From Mycolicibacterium vulneris (GTDB lineage Bacteria > Actinomycetota > Actinomycetes > Mycobacteriales > Mycobacteriaceae): a stretch of DNA of 64,000 nucleotides. The stretch spans positions 1-64,000 of the forward strand of contig NZ_NCXM01000028.1 in the NCBI RefSeq assembly GCF_002104765.1, given 5' to 3'. Shown one piece after another: positions 6,767 to 15,146 of this stretch; positions within the stretch are counted from its first letter, which is position 1, and each line of letters starts with the position of its first letter. The notes below the pieces were generated by a model. The model was not told the DNA's origin, made no database searches, and saw nothing but the letters and a program-made list of their open reading frames with translations. The position numbers were made by a program, and so were the translations under genes.

Positions 6767-7762
6767 CTACTGCCCACGCTCTTCGTAGCGGGCTTCCGAG
6801 GCGTCTTTCAACGGACGCCACCACGATTCGTTGGCGCGATACCAGTCAATGGTGGCACGCAGCCCCTCCTCGAAGTCGGTATGCTTTGGCGCCCAACATA
6901 ATTCGTCATACAGCGTCGACGGGTCGATGGCGTAACGCAAATCGTGTCCGACGCGGTCGGTGACGTGGTCGAAATCGTCGGGGTCGCGGCCCATCATCTG
7001 CAGCAGCGTGCGCAACACGGTCAGGTTGTCGCGCTCGCCCTCGGAGCTGATCAGGTAGGTGCGCCCGATCTCGCCCTTGTCCAGGATGCGCCGCACCGCG
7101 CTGTTGTGGTCGTCGACGTGAATCCAGTCGCGGACGTTGGCGCCGGCGCCGTACAGCTTGGGCCGCCGGCCGGTGAGCACGTTGGTGATCTGGCGCGGGA
7201 TGAACTTCTCGACGTGCTGATACGGCCCGTAATTGTTGGAGCAGTTCGAGATCGTCGCGCGCACCCCATACGAGCGCACCCAGGCGCGCACCAACATGTC
7301 GGCGGCGGCCTTGGTCGCCGAATACGGACTGGACGGGTTGTAGGGCGTCGCCTCGGTGAACCGCTGCGGATCGTCGAGCTCCAGGTCGCCGTAGACCTCG
7401 TCGGTCGAGATGTGGTGCAGCCGCACGCCGTAACGCCGCACCGCCTCGAGGATGGTGAAGGTGCCGACGACGTTGGTGTGCAGGAACGGCTCCGGGCTGT
7501 CCAGCGCGTTGTCGACGTGGCTCTCCGCCGCGAAATGCACCACCGCGTCGGATTCGGCGACCAGCCGCGACACCAGCTCGGCGTCCGTGATGTCACCGAC
7601 CACCAGCTCTATCGAGTCCTCGACGTCGGCCAGCGACTCGCGCCGACCCGCATAGGTCATGGCATCGAGCACCGTCACGGAATCCTCGGGGTGTTCGCGG
7701 ACCGTGCTGTGGACGAAGTTGGCGCCGATGAATCCAGCGCCGCCGGTGACCAGTAACCGCAT
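6767..7762 (-). CDS. rmlB: dTDP-glucose 4,6-dehydratase
   Basis: Second enzyme of dTDP-L-rhamnose synthesis, an NAD-dependent extended short-chain dehydrogenase. It has 331 residues from ATG 7762 and starts MRLLVTGGAGFIG with the Rossmann glycine motif at the very N-terminus. HISTDEVYGD and YSATK (the Tyr-Lys catalytic pair) are present, and the length equals the M. tuberculosis enzyme. A TTG at 7768 is an alternative, less likely start. It is one base upstream of rmlC. Confidence 0.96.
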   Translation of the reverse strand: MRLLVTGGAGFIGANFVHSTVREHPEDSVTVLDAMTYAGRRESLADVEDSIELVVGDITDAELVSRLVAESDAVVHFAAESHVDNALDSPEPFLHTNVVGTFTILEAVRRYGVRLHHISTDEVYGDLELDDPQRFTEATPYNPSSPYSATKAAADMLVRAWVRSYGVRATISNCSNNYGPYQHVEKFIPRQITNVLTGRRPKLYGAGANVRDWIHVDDHNSAVRRILDKGEIGRTYLISSEGERDNLTVLRTLLQMMGRDPDDFDHVTDRVGHDLRYAIDPSTLYDELCWAPKHTDFEEGLRATIDWYRANESWWRPLKDASEARYEERGQ

Positions 7763-7788
7763 GGTCAAACCCTAACGGAGCCGATCGG

Positions 7789-8655
7789 TCAGGTTGCGGC
7801 GGTTAACCCTAATGGTCCGGCCAGCTCGTGGAGCGTGGACAGCAGCGTCTCGTCATTCGCGGCGCCCAACACCTGGATCGCCACGTGGTCGGCGCCCGCT
7901 GCCAGGTGCTCGTTGAGGCGCTGTGCGACGGCCTCCGGGGTGCCGTGGGCCACCACCGCGTCGATCAGCTTGTCGCTGCCGGGCTTGCGCACGTCGGCTT
8001 CGGTGAATCCCAGCCGCAGCCAATTGTTCACGTAGTTGCTCAGGCCCAGATAGGTGTCGACGGTTTCGCGGCCGACCGCGCGGGCCTTTTCGACGTCGGT
8101 GGTCAGCACCACCTTGTGCTCCGGTGCCAGGAACACCGCATTGCCGAGCAGTTCGCGTGCCTTGGCCGTGTGTTCCGGTGTGGTCAAGTACGGGTGGGCG
8201 CCCGCGCTGCGCCGCGCCGCCAGCCGCAGCATCCGCGGCCCGAGCGCCGCGAGCACCCGACGACTAGTCGGCACCGCCGCCGCGTCCAGCTCGTCGAGGT
8301 AGGCGACCACCGCGTCGTACGGCTTTACGTACTCCTCGGTGTGCTCGCGATGGCCCACCCCGATGCCCAGCAGAAACCTTCCGGGGTACGCGCTCTCGAT
8401 GCGCGCGAAGGACTGCGCGACGGTCGGCGCCGCCGCGGTCCAGATGTTGATGATCCCGGTGGCCAGTTGCAGCGAGGTGGTCTGTGCCAGCGCCGGGTCG
8501 GCCCAGGCCAGTTCGGCGTCCGGTGACCAACCGATCCAGGCGGCGCCATATCCGAGGGATTCGATGCCCGCGGCCAGCTCGGGAGTGACCGAGCGGTTGG
8601 GCAGCCAGACGCCGAACCGGCCCAAGTCGGGTTTGAGTGCTACTGCCTCGGTCAT
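7789..8655 (-). CDS. Luciferase-like F420-type oxidoreductase, copy 1
   Basis: A 288-residue protein of the luciferase-like monooxygenase superfamily. The segments GRFGVWLPNRSVTPE, LATGIINIWTAAAPTVA and FLLGIGVGHRE are typical of the F420-dependent class found in actinobacteria. It occupies the place of M. tuberculosis Rv3463, next to rmlB, though here a second copy follows. The substrate is unknown. F420 rather than FMN use is inferred from family and genus. The ATG at 8653-8655 follows a GGAG-like site on the minus strand. Confidence 0.85.
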   Translation of the reverse strand: MTEAVALKPDLGRFGVWLPNRSVTPELAAGIESLGYGAAWIGWSPDAELAWADPALAQTTSLQLATGIINIWTAAAPTVAQSFARIESAYPGRFLLGIGVGHREHTEEYVKPYDAVVAYLDELDAAAVPTSRRVLAALGPRMLRLAARRSAGAHPYLTTPEHTAKARELLGNAVFLAPEHKVVLTTDVEKARAVGRETVDTYLGLSNYVNNWLRLGFTEADVRKPGSDKLIDAVVAHGTPEAVAQRLNEHLAAGADHVAIQVLGAANDETLLSTLHELAGPLGLTAAT

Positions 8656-8677
8656 CTGTGCTCCTTAACTTGCTTGT

Positions 8678-9529
8678 TTACGACTGCGTCAGTGCAAGCG
8701 GACCCGCCAGTTCGGCCAGGGCCGAGACCAGGTTTTCATCCCTTGTCAGGACCTGCACGGGGACGTGATCGGCGCCGGCGTCGAGGTGCTGCTTGAGCCG
8801 CGCCGCGATCTGGTCCGCGGTGCCATAGGCCACCAGCGCGTCAACCAGACGGTCGCTGCCGGGCCGGGTGACCTCGTCCTCGGTGAAACCCAGCCGCTTC
8901 CAGTTGTTTCGGTAGTTGGCGAGGTTGAAGTAGACGTCGAGCGCCTTGCGGCCCACCGCGCGGGCCTTCTCGGCGTCAGTGGTCAGCACCACCTTGTGTT
9001 CAGGGGCCAGGAACGCCGCGGGGCCCATCAGCTCACGGGCCTGCGCGGTGTGCTCGGGGGTGGTCAGGTAGGGGTGCGCGCCGGCGCTGCGCCGCGCGGC
9101 CAGCTTCAGCACCTGCGGGCCCAGGGCCGCCACCACCCGTCGGTTGGCCGGCACGCCGTAGTCGTCGAGCCGGTCGAGGTACTCCCTGAGCGCGTTGTAG
9201 GGCTTCTGGTACTCGGTGTGCGCTTCGGGGTGGCCGACGCCGATGCCGAGCAGGAATCGTCCGGGGTAGGCCTTGTCGATGCGGTGGAACGACTCGGCGA
9301 CCGCTTTGGCCGGCGCCGTCCAGATGTTGACGATTCCGGTGGCCACCTGCAACGTCGTGGTCGCTTCGAGGATGGGCTCCACCCAGGCCAGCTCGGCCGC
9401 CGGCGAGCCGCCCACCCAGACGGCCCCGTAGCCCAGGGACTCGATTTCCTTGGCTTGTCGAGGCGTGACGCCGCGTCCGAACGATCCGAACCGGCCAAGG
9501 TCGGGTTTGCTTGAAGCAGAGTCGGTCAT
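8678..9529 (-). CDS. Luciferase-like F420-type oxidoreductase, copy 2
   Basis: A tandem paralogue of the gene at 7789-8655. Both share the KPDLGRFG start, the IVNIWTAPA / IINIWTAAA segment, GRFLLGIGVGH and the RRSAGAHPYLTTPEHT block. I took ATG 9529 because a TTGGAGACAG ribosome-binding site precedes it. A TTG at 9541 would read through that site. The product has 283 residues. Only 22 bp separate the copies. The F420-dependent function and the substrate are inferred from family only. Confidence 0.85.
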   Translation of the reverse strand: MTDSASSKPDLGRFGSFGRGVTPRQAKEIESLGYGAVWVGGSPAAELAWVEPILEATTTLQVATGIVNIWTAPAKAVAESFHRIDKAYPGRFLLGIGVGHPEAHTEYQKPYNALREYLDRLDDYGVPANRRVVAALGPQVLKLAARRSAGAHPYLTTPEHTAQARELMGPAAFLAPEHKVVLTTDAEKARAVGRKALDVYFNLANYRNNWKRLGFTEDEVTRPGSDRLVDALVAYGTADQIAARLKQHLDAGADHVPVQVLTRDENLVSALAELAGPLALTQS

Positions 9530-9558
9530 GACTGTCTCCAACTGGGCGTATGGTGACG

Positions 9559-11079
9559 CTATTCCGGGTCGGCTAAGCCATTTGAGTCGGCGTCGTCCAA
9601 GTCGACCGCGGCCGGGTCCGGGGCCGGGGGTTCCAGCGGCAGCAGCACGATGAACCGGGTGTCACCGGGCACCGATTCCACCCGCAGGTCCCCGCGGTGC
9701 TTCTTCACGACGATGTTGAACGCCAGGTCGAGCCCCAGGCCAGTGCCTTCGCCGAACGGCTTGGTGGTGAAGAACGGCTCGAAGATGTGCTCCCGCACGT
9801 CCTCGGGCACGCCCGGCCCGGTGTCGCAGATTTCGACGCGGACCATGGTCTCGCCTTCCCGGCAGGTGCGGACGGTCAGCGTGCCCCCTTTATCGCGCAT
9901 CGCCGCGATCGCGTTGTCAATGATATTGGTCCACACCTGGTTGAGATCTCCTGGGTAGCAAGGTATTTCGGGAATCGAGCGATCGAATTCCTTGACCAGG
10001 GTGATGGCCGGGGAGTCCTTGGACGTGTCCTTACCCAGACGATCGGCGAACATGACGATCGTGCTGCGCAGCAGCTCGTGCACATCGGCCACCTGGAACG
10101 GGGCCCGGTCCATCTGCGAGTACTGCTTGGCGTCGGCGACCAACGCCGAGATGCGCTTGCTTGCCTCCAAAATCTGGTTCATCAGCAGCTCGCTTTCGAC
10201 GGTGTAGTGGATCCATCGAATCGCTCCTTCCAACGACGCCGACGCCAGCTCGTCGGTGGCCACGGAAATCCGCTCCAGCCAGTCGGTGTCGATGCCGCCC
10301 TCGACGAACGTCGGGGCGATGTCCCAGCCGCCCTCGATGCCGTGGTCTTCCAGCCACTCGCCCAGAGCGTCCTCGCGGTCGGCGGTCTCGAGTGCGGTGA
10401 GAGTTTCCGATGCCGACTTGGCGACCTGCTCGGCGACTCCTTGCTGTAGCTTGACCAGGCCATTGAGCGCCTCGGGGGTGACGCTGCCGTCGGCGAGCAT
10501 CTCCAGCTTGTGTCGCATGCCGGCGATGCGACCGCGCAGGTCGGCGGTGGCTCGTGAGATGGCCGCCGCGGGATTGTTCAATTGATGGGTTAGCCCGGCC
10601 GACAACCGGCCCAGAGCCAGCAGCTTCTCCCGGTTGTCGATGATGCGCCGGGTGCGGTCGGTACCCACGGCGATGCCGTCGAGCAGGTGCACCGCCATCG
10701 GGAACTGGTCCCGCATGAATTGGGCGAACACCGGCGCGTCCATCACGAAGAACCGCGACGGTTTGGTCACGTGTACCGAGGCGTCGTAGCTCTTCTGCTT
10801 CCCGCCGGTGAATGCTCGCCAGGCGCCGGCGTAGACACCCCGTTGCGAGGTGCGGTTGGTTTCGATGTCCTGACCGCCGGAGAGCTTGGACATCGTCAGC
10901 TCGCCTTCGATCAGCACGTAGAAGCAGGTCGCCGGTTCGCCCTCGACGCAGATCGGTCCCGGCTGATAGTTCTCGATCTGCCCGTTGGCGCACAACACCG
11001 CAAGCTGCTCGTCGGTCAGCGCCTCGAACAGGAACAGCGAGCGCAGCTCGTCGGGCTTGCACGGGGTTCCGGCGGTCAT
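9559..11079 (-). CDS. Sensor histidine kinase with cyclic-nucleotide-binding-like N-terminus
   Basis: A 506-residue soluble kinase with no transmembrane segment. Residues 12-130 form a CAP/cNMP-binding-like barrel (LFEALTDEQLAVLC, then FYVLIEGELTMSK), but the phosphate-binding cassette is not recognisable, so the ligand is uncertain. The H-box is GRLSAGLTHQLNNPAA with phospho-His at about 165. A long helical insert follows. Then come an N-box (NQVWTNIIDNAIAAM), a G1 box (DTGPGVP) and a G2 region (GEGTGLGL). The start ATG overlaps the stop of the upstream receiver-flavoprotein gene (ATGA), so the two proteins are very likely kinase and partner. The pair interrupts the Rv3463-infA adjacency of M. 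tuberculosis. Confidence 0.86.
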   Translation of the reverse strand: MTAGTPCKPDELRSLFLFEALTDEQLAVLCANGQIENYQPGPICVEGEPATCFYVLIEGELTMSKLSGGQDIETNRTSQRGVYAGAWRAFTGGKQKSYDASVHVTKPSRFFVMDAPVFAQFMRDQFPMAVHLLDGIAVGTDRTRRIIDNREKLLALGRLSAGLTHQLNNPAAAISRATADLRGRIAGMRHKLEMLADGSVTPEALNGLVKLQQGVAEQVAKSASETLTALETADREDALGEWLEDHGIEGGWDIAPTFVEGGIDTDWLERISVATDELASASLEGAIRWIHYTVESELLMNQILEASKRISALVADAKQYSQMDRAPFQVADVHELLRSTIVMFADRLGKDTSKDSPAITLVKEFDRSIPEIPCYPGDLNQVWTNIIDNAIAAMRDKGGTLTVRTCREGETMVRVEICDTGPGVPEDVREHIFEPFFTTKPFGEGTGLGLDLAFNIVVKKHRGDLRVESVPGDTRFIVLLPLEPPAPDPAAVDLDDADSNGLADPE

Positions 11080-12743
11080 GACTCGGCCAGGTAGCGGTGG
11101 ACCAGCATCACGGCCATCGATCCTTCGCCGACCGCGGCCGCGACCCGTTTGGCCGACGCCGATCGCACGTCGCCGGTGGCGAACACGCCGGGCACGCTGG
11201 TCTCCAGGTGGTGCGGCGCGCGGTCCAGCGTCCAGCCGCACACGTTGCGCAGGTCCGGGCCGGTGAGGATGAAGCCGTGGTCGTCGCGGGCCAGCACCCC
11301 GTCCAGCCAATCGGTGCGTGGGGCGGCGCCGATGAAGATGAACATTCGCGCGCAGCTGACTTCCTCGGTTTCACCGGTGCGGTTGTCGACCAGGGTGAGC
11401 TTCTCCAGGTGGTCGTCCCCGGTGACCCGTTGCACTTCCGTGCAGGTGCGGACGGTGATCTTGGGGTTCTGCTCGATCTGCTGGATCAGGTAGTAGGACA
11501 TCGAGGCCTGAAGTGATGGGGCGCGCACCGCGATGGTCACCGATTTCGCCTCCCGGGACAGATACATCGCGGCCTGACCGGCCGAGTTGGCGCCGCCGAT
11601 CACGTAGACCTCGTCGTCCTTGCAGTCCGGGGCGACGGAGACCGCCGCCCCGTAATAGACGCCGCAGCCGTTGAGGTCTTCGCAGCCCTCCGCTTCCAGC
11701 TGACGGTAGGAGACGCCGGTGGCCAGGATGACCGAGTGCGTGTCGATGGAGCCGCCGTCGGAGAACCGCACGGTGCGCGCGCTTCCGTTGATCTCCAGCG
11801 CGGTTGCCGCGCGGGCGGTGATCAGTTCGGCGCCGAACTTCTCCGCCTGCCTGCGTGCCCGCTCGGCCAGCTGGCCCCCCGATACTCCGTCGGGAAAGCC
11901 CAGATAGTTCTCGATCCGCGAACTCTGACCGGCCTGGCCGCCGGTCGCGGTGCGCTCGATGAGCACCGTGCGCAGGCCCTCGGACGCGCCGTACAGGGCG
12001 GCGGCCAGACCCGCCGGCCCACCGCCAACGACCACCAGGTCATAGAACTTCTGCGAAGGCCTGGTGGTCAGGCCCAACGTGTCGGCCAGCTCGGCGTCGG
12101 TGGGTTCGACCAGGGTGTTGCCGCCCTCGGTGACCACGACCGGCAACCGCAGCCCGTCCTCACCGGCGGCGTGCAGCAGCCGCTCGCCGTCCGGCTCGTC
12201 GGCCAGGAACCAGTTGTAGTAGAGCCCGTTGCGGGCCAAGAAGTCGCGCACCTGCCAGGACCGGGCCGACCAGCGGTGCCCGATCACCTTGGTGTGCGGG
12301 ATCGAGTGTTCGGGTGTGCGCCGCCACGCGTCCAGCAGCGCTTCGATGACGGGGTAGAGCTTCTCCTCGGGCGGATCCCACGGTTTGAGCAGGTAGTGGT
12401 CCAGGTCGACGATGTTGATCGCGTCGATCGCGGCGTGGGTGTCCGCGTAGGCGGTCAGCAGTATCCGGCGTGCCTGCGGATAGAGGTCCATGGCCTGCTC
12501 GAGGAACTCGATACCGGACATCTGCGGCATCCGGTAGTCGGCGATCAGCATCGCGACGACCTCGCCGCGCAGCTTGAGTTCCCGTAGGGTTTCCAGGGCG
12601 TCGGGACCCGATTCCGCCCGCACAATGCGGTGGCCCTCGCCGTAGTGGCGACGCAGATCCCGGGCCACCGCGCGCGACACTGCTGGATCGTCGTCGACGG
12701 TCAGCATCACGGGTTTGCGCGGCTGCGCACCGGGATTGGTCAT
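11076..12743 (-). CDS. Receiver domain fused to glutaredoxin-like and thioredoxin-reductase-like domains, redox cysteines missing
   Basis: 555 residues from ATG 12743. Residues 11-140 are a two-component receiver with the acidic pair in TVDDD, phospho-acceptor D69 in IADYRMP, and the conserved Lys in LLKPW. Residues 150-225 look like a glutaredoxin/thioredoxin fold (TKVIGHRWSARSWQVRDFL, cis-Pro near P201), but the CxxC position reads S159-A-R-S162. Residues 232-550 are a thioredoxin-reductase-like flavoprotein: GGGPAG for FAD, GGQAGQSSRIENYLGFP, GGANSAGQAA for NADPH, FATGDVR. The usual CATC reads YYGAAVS (about 363-369), although a Cys occurs at 360. Phosphorylation by the adjacent kinase probably controls a flavin/NAD(P)H activity that is not a classical disulfide reductase. 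The open frame extends upstream to 12887 but lacks a better start. Confidence 0.88.
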   Translation of the reverse strand: MTNPGAQPRKPVMLTVDDDPAVSRAVARDLRRHYGEGHRIVRAESGPDALETLRELKLRGEVVAMLIADYRMPQMSGIEFLEQAMDLYPQARRILLTAYADTHAAIDAINIVDLDHYLLKPWDPPEEKLYPVIEALLDAWRRTPEHSIPHTKVIGHRWSARSWQVRDFLARNGLYYNWFLADEPDGERLLHAAGEDGLRLPVVVTEGGNTLVEPTDAELADTLGLTTRPSQKFYDLVVVGGGPAGLAAALYGASEGLRTVLIERTATGGQAGQSSRIENYLGFPDGVSGGQLAERARRQAEKFGAELITARAATALEINGSARTVRFSDGGSIDTHSVILATGVSYRQLEAEGCEDLNGCGVYYGAAVSVAPDCKDDEVYVIGGANSAGQAAMYLSREAKSVTIAVRAPSLQASMSYYLIQQIEQNPKITVRTCTEVQRVTGDDHLEKLTLVDNRTGETEEVSCARMFIFIGAAPRTDWLDGVLARDDHGFILTGPDLRNVCGWTLDRAPHHLETSVPGVFATGDVRSASAKRVAAAVGEGSMAVMLVHRYLAES

Positions 12744-12994
12744 CGGCGTTAAGTATGCGCTCGTCAGCGGCCATGTGGGAGGTCGAGGAGGCGGGCCGCG
12801 TTCGGCCGACAGCGATTTTGGTGGAGCGGAATAACCAGGTATCGTGGAACAACGGTGCGGCATCCGCGCCGACTTCTTGTGTGCCAAGTCCCTAGGAATT
12901 TCCTGTCACCGGCTCACGTTCTAAGTCGGTGCAATGTCGCGTCGACTAGGCGCAGACGAGAACGAAACTATATGACGAGGATTTTTAACTAGTT
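12744..12994 (+). promoter_or_regulatory. Upstream region of the infA ribosomal operon
   Basis: A 251-bp gene-free gap between divergent genes that must carry the infA promoter. A possible sigma-A promoter is TTGGTG and TATCGT about 16 bp apart near 12820-12845, and an AT-rich stretch precedes the infA start. Neither is a strong match. The ribosome-binding site of infA is weak (GAGGA about 14 nt from the ATG). Confidence 0.35.
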
Positions 12995-13216
12995 ATGGCC
13001 AAGAAGGACGGCGCCATCGAGGTGGAAGGCCGGGTGGTCGAGCCCCTGCCCAATGCGATGTTCCGCATCGAGCTGGAGAACGGTCACAAGGTGCTTGCCC
13101 ACATCAGCGGCAAGATGCGGCAGCACTACATCCGCATCCTGCCCGAGGACCGGGTGGTGGTGGAGTTGTCTCCCTACGACCTGTCCCGCGGCCGCATCGT
13201 GTACCGGTACAAGTAA
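12995..13216 (+). CDS. infA: Translation initiation factor IF-1
   Basis: A 73-residue OB-fold protein that binds the 30S A site during initiation. It begins [20 protein letters not shown] and contains [19 protein letters not shown], which is near-invariant in bacterial IF-1. It is the first gene of the infA-rpmJ-rpsM-rpsK-rpsD-rpoA-rplQ group, the same order as in M. tuberculosis. Confidence 0.97.
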
Positions 13217-13266
13217 AGCGCCTGATCAGAACAACCTACGAATAGACAGAACAGGATCGAACAGCC

Positions 13267-13380
13267 GTGAAGGTGAACCCGAGCGTCAAGCCAATCTGTG
13301 ACAAGTGCAGGGTGATCCGTCGGCATGGGCGGGTCATGGTGATCTGCTCCGATCCGCGCCACAAGCAGCGCCAGGGCTAG
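13267..13380 (+). CDS. rpmJ: 50S ribosomal protein L36 (zinc-ribbon form)
   Basis: A 37-residue protein starting at GTG 13267 ([14 protein letters not shown]). The four zinc ligands of the C+ form are present: C11, C14, C27 and H32. It sits between infA and rpsM as in other actinobacteria. As a zinc-dependent form it could be replaced by a cysteine-free paralogue elsewhere in the genome under zinc limitation, but no such copy lies in this window. Confidence 0.96.
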
Positions 13381-13420
13381 CGGCGATCGCAAGCGCGGCG
13401 TAGCCGGGCGCAGCGGGTCG
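13381..13420. repeat. 40-bp intergenic repeat, copy 1 (rpmJ-rpsM spacer)
   Basis: Begins CGGCGATCGCAAGCGCGGCG directly after the rpmJ stop. A second copy in the same orientation lies at 15049-15088 and differs at one base (T here, A there, at the 21st position). This copy is bounded by GGCGA at 13382 and TCGCC at 13418, so the ends can pair. Both copies lie in spacers of one ribosomal operon, so the element is transcribed. Confidence 0.8.
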
Positions 13421-13598
13421 CCGCCATGCACCCCGCGGCGATCGCACGACACAACTGAATGCAGACCTCCCAGCACCACTGAGCGGATAGGCCGCTCATC
13501 TACGCCCGGTCGGAGGCCGGGCCCCGAGCCCAAATCGTTTTTGGGCAGGGAACGGGCTGGGATCAGACCTCCGCCTAGAAAAAGAGGAAACGCCACCT

Positions 13599-13973
13599 AT
13601 GGCTCGACTAGTAGGCGTCGATCTCCCGCGTGACAAGCGGATGGAGATCGCGCTGACCTACATCTTCGGCGTCGGCCGCACCCGGTCGAACGAGATCCTG
13701 GCAGCTACCGGCATCGACCGGAACCTGCGCACCCGGGACCTCACCGACGACCAGCTGACCCACCTGCGTGACTACATCGAGGCCAACCTCAAGGTGGAGG
13801 GTGACCTGCGTCGCGAGGTCCAGGCCGACATCCGCCGCAAGATCGAGATCGGCTGCTACCAGGGTCTGCGGCATCGCCGCGGCTTGCCGGTGCGCGGCCA
13901 GCGGACAAAGACCAACGCGCGCACCCGCAAGGGGCCCAAGCGCACCATCGCGGGCAAGAAGAAGGCCAGGTAA
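13599..13973 (+). CDS. rpsM: 30S ribosomal protein S13
   Basis: A 124-residue small-subunit head protein. It starts MARLVGVDLPRDKRMEIALTYIFGVGRTR and ends in the basic Lys/Arg tail (GPKRTIAGKKKAR) that reaches into the decoding region. The GLRHRRGLPVRGQRTKTNAR segment is characteristic. A GAGGAAA site precedes the ATG. rpsK follows six bases after the stop. Confidence 0.97.
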   Translation: MARLVGVDLPRDKRMEIALTYIFGVGRTRSNEILAATGIDRNLRTRDLTDDQLTHLRDYIEANLKVEGDLRREVQADIRRKIEIGCYQGLRHRRGLPVRGQRTKTNARTRKGPKRTIAGKKKAR

Positions 13974-13979
13974 CCCCAA

Positions 13980-14396
13980 ATGCCACCAGCCAAGAAGGCA
14001 GCCTCTGCTCCCAAGAAGGGGCAGAAGACCCGTCGCCGGGAAAAGAAGAACATCCCGCACGGTGCGGCGCACATCAAGAGCACGTTCAACAACACGATCG
14101 TGACCATCACCGACCCGCAGGGCAACGTCATCGCCTGGGCGTCGTCGGGTCACGTCGGATTCAAGGGCTCGCGGAAGTCGACGCCGTTCGCCGCGCAGCT
14201 GGCCGCCGAGAACGCGGCCCGCAAGGCGCAGGAGCACGGCGTGAAGAAGGTGGACGTGTTCGTGAAGGGCCCGGGCTCGGGCCGGGAGACGGCGATCCGT
14301 TCGCTCCAGGCCGCCGGTCTGGAGGTCGGCGCGATCTCCGACGTCACCCCCCAACCGCACAACGGCGTTCGCCCCCCGAAGCGACGCAGGGTCTAG
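13980..14396 (+). CDS. rpsK: 30S ribosomal protein S11
   Basis: A 138-residue platform protein of the small subunit. It has a basic N-terminal extension (KKGQKTRRREKKN), the conserved GAAHIKSTFNNTIVTITD, and the C-terminal RPPKRRRV. It lies six bases after rpsM and 15 bases before rpsD, so it belongs to the same transcript. Confidence 0.97.
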   Translation: MPPAKKAASAPKKGQKTRRREKKNIPHGAAHIKSTFNNTIVTITDPQGNVIAWASSGHVGFKGSRKSTPFAAQLAAENAARKAQEHGVKKVDVFVKGPGSGRETAIRSLQAAGLEVGAISDVTPQPHNGVRPPKRRRV

Positions 14397-14411
14397 GAGG
14401 AAAGGAACCCA

Positions 14412-15017
14412 ATGGCTCGTTACACCGGACCCGTTACCCGCAAGTCGCGCCGGCTGCGCACCGACCTCGTCGGCGGCGACCAGGCGTTCGAGAAGCGCCC
14501 CTACCCGCCCGGCCAGCACGGCCGCGCGCGGATCAAGGAGAGCGAATACCTGCTGCAGTTGCAGGAGAAGCAGAAGGCCCGCTTCACCTACGGCGTGATG
14601 GAAAAGCAGTTCCGTCGCTACTACGCAGAGGCCTCCCGGCAATCCGGCAAGACCGGTGAGGAACTGCTGCGCATCCTGGAAAGCCGGCTGGACAACGTGG
14701 TGTATCGCGCCGGCCTGGCTCGTACCCGCCGGATGGCGCGTCAGCTGGTCAGCCACGGACACTTCAGCGTCAACGGTGTGCACGTCAACGTGCCCAGCTA
14801 CCGGGTGTCGCAGTACGACATCATCGACGTGCGGGACGGCTCGCTGAACACCGTGCCGTTCCAGATCGCGCGGGAGACGGCGGGCGACCGTCCGATCCCG
14901 AGCTGGCTGCAGGTGGTGGGGGAGCGTCAGCGCATCCTCGTGCACCAGCTGCCCGAGCGGGCACAGATCGACGTGCCGCTCACCGAGCAGCTCATCGTCG
15001 AGTTCTACTCGAAGTAA
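14412..15017 (+). CDS. rpsD: 30S ribosomal protein S4
   Basis: A 201-residue primary 16S-binding assembly protein. The N-terminus (MARYTGPVTRKSRRLRTDL) carries no zinc-binding cysteines, so it is the C- form. The S4 RNA-binding domain (RLDNVVYRAGLARTRRMARQ) lies near residues 92-150. S4 often represses its own operon through an mRNA structure. The 129-bp gap downstream holds the second copy of the 40-bp repeat. Confidence 0.97.
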   Translation: MARYTGPVTRKSRRLRTDLVGGDQAFEKRPYPPGQHGRARIKESEYLLQLQEKQKARFTYGVMEKQFRRYYAEASRQSGKTGEELLRILESRLDNVVYRAGLARTRRMARQLVSHGHFSVNGVHVNVPSYRVSQYDIIDVRDGSLNTVPFQIARETAGDRPIPSWLQVVGERQRILVHQLPERAQIDVPLTEQLIVEFYSK

Positions 15018-15048
15018 AGACCCTTGCGCTGAACCCGGCGCAGGTCTG

Positions 15049-15088
15049 CGGCGATCGCAAGCGCGGCGAAGCCGGGCGCAGCGGGTCG
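15049..15088. repeat. 40-bp intergenic repeat, copy 2 (rpsD-rpoA spacer)
   Basis: 39 of 40 bases match the copy at 13381-13420, in the same orientation. It lies 31 bases after the rpsD stop and 58 bases before the rpoA start. The right flank differs (GACGCG here, GCCGCC there), which places the repeat edge at about base 40. Confidence 0.8.
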
Positions 15089-15146
15089 ACGCGGACAACC
15101 AAGCGGCATCAAATAGCGGGTGCCGAGAAGGAGATAGAGAAACACC

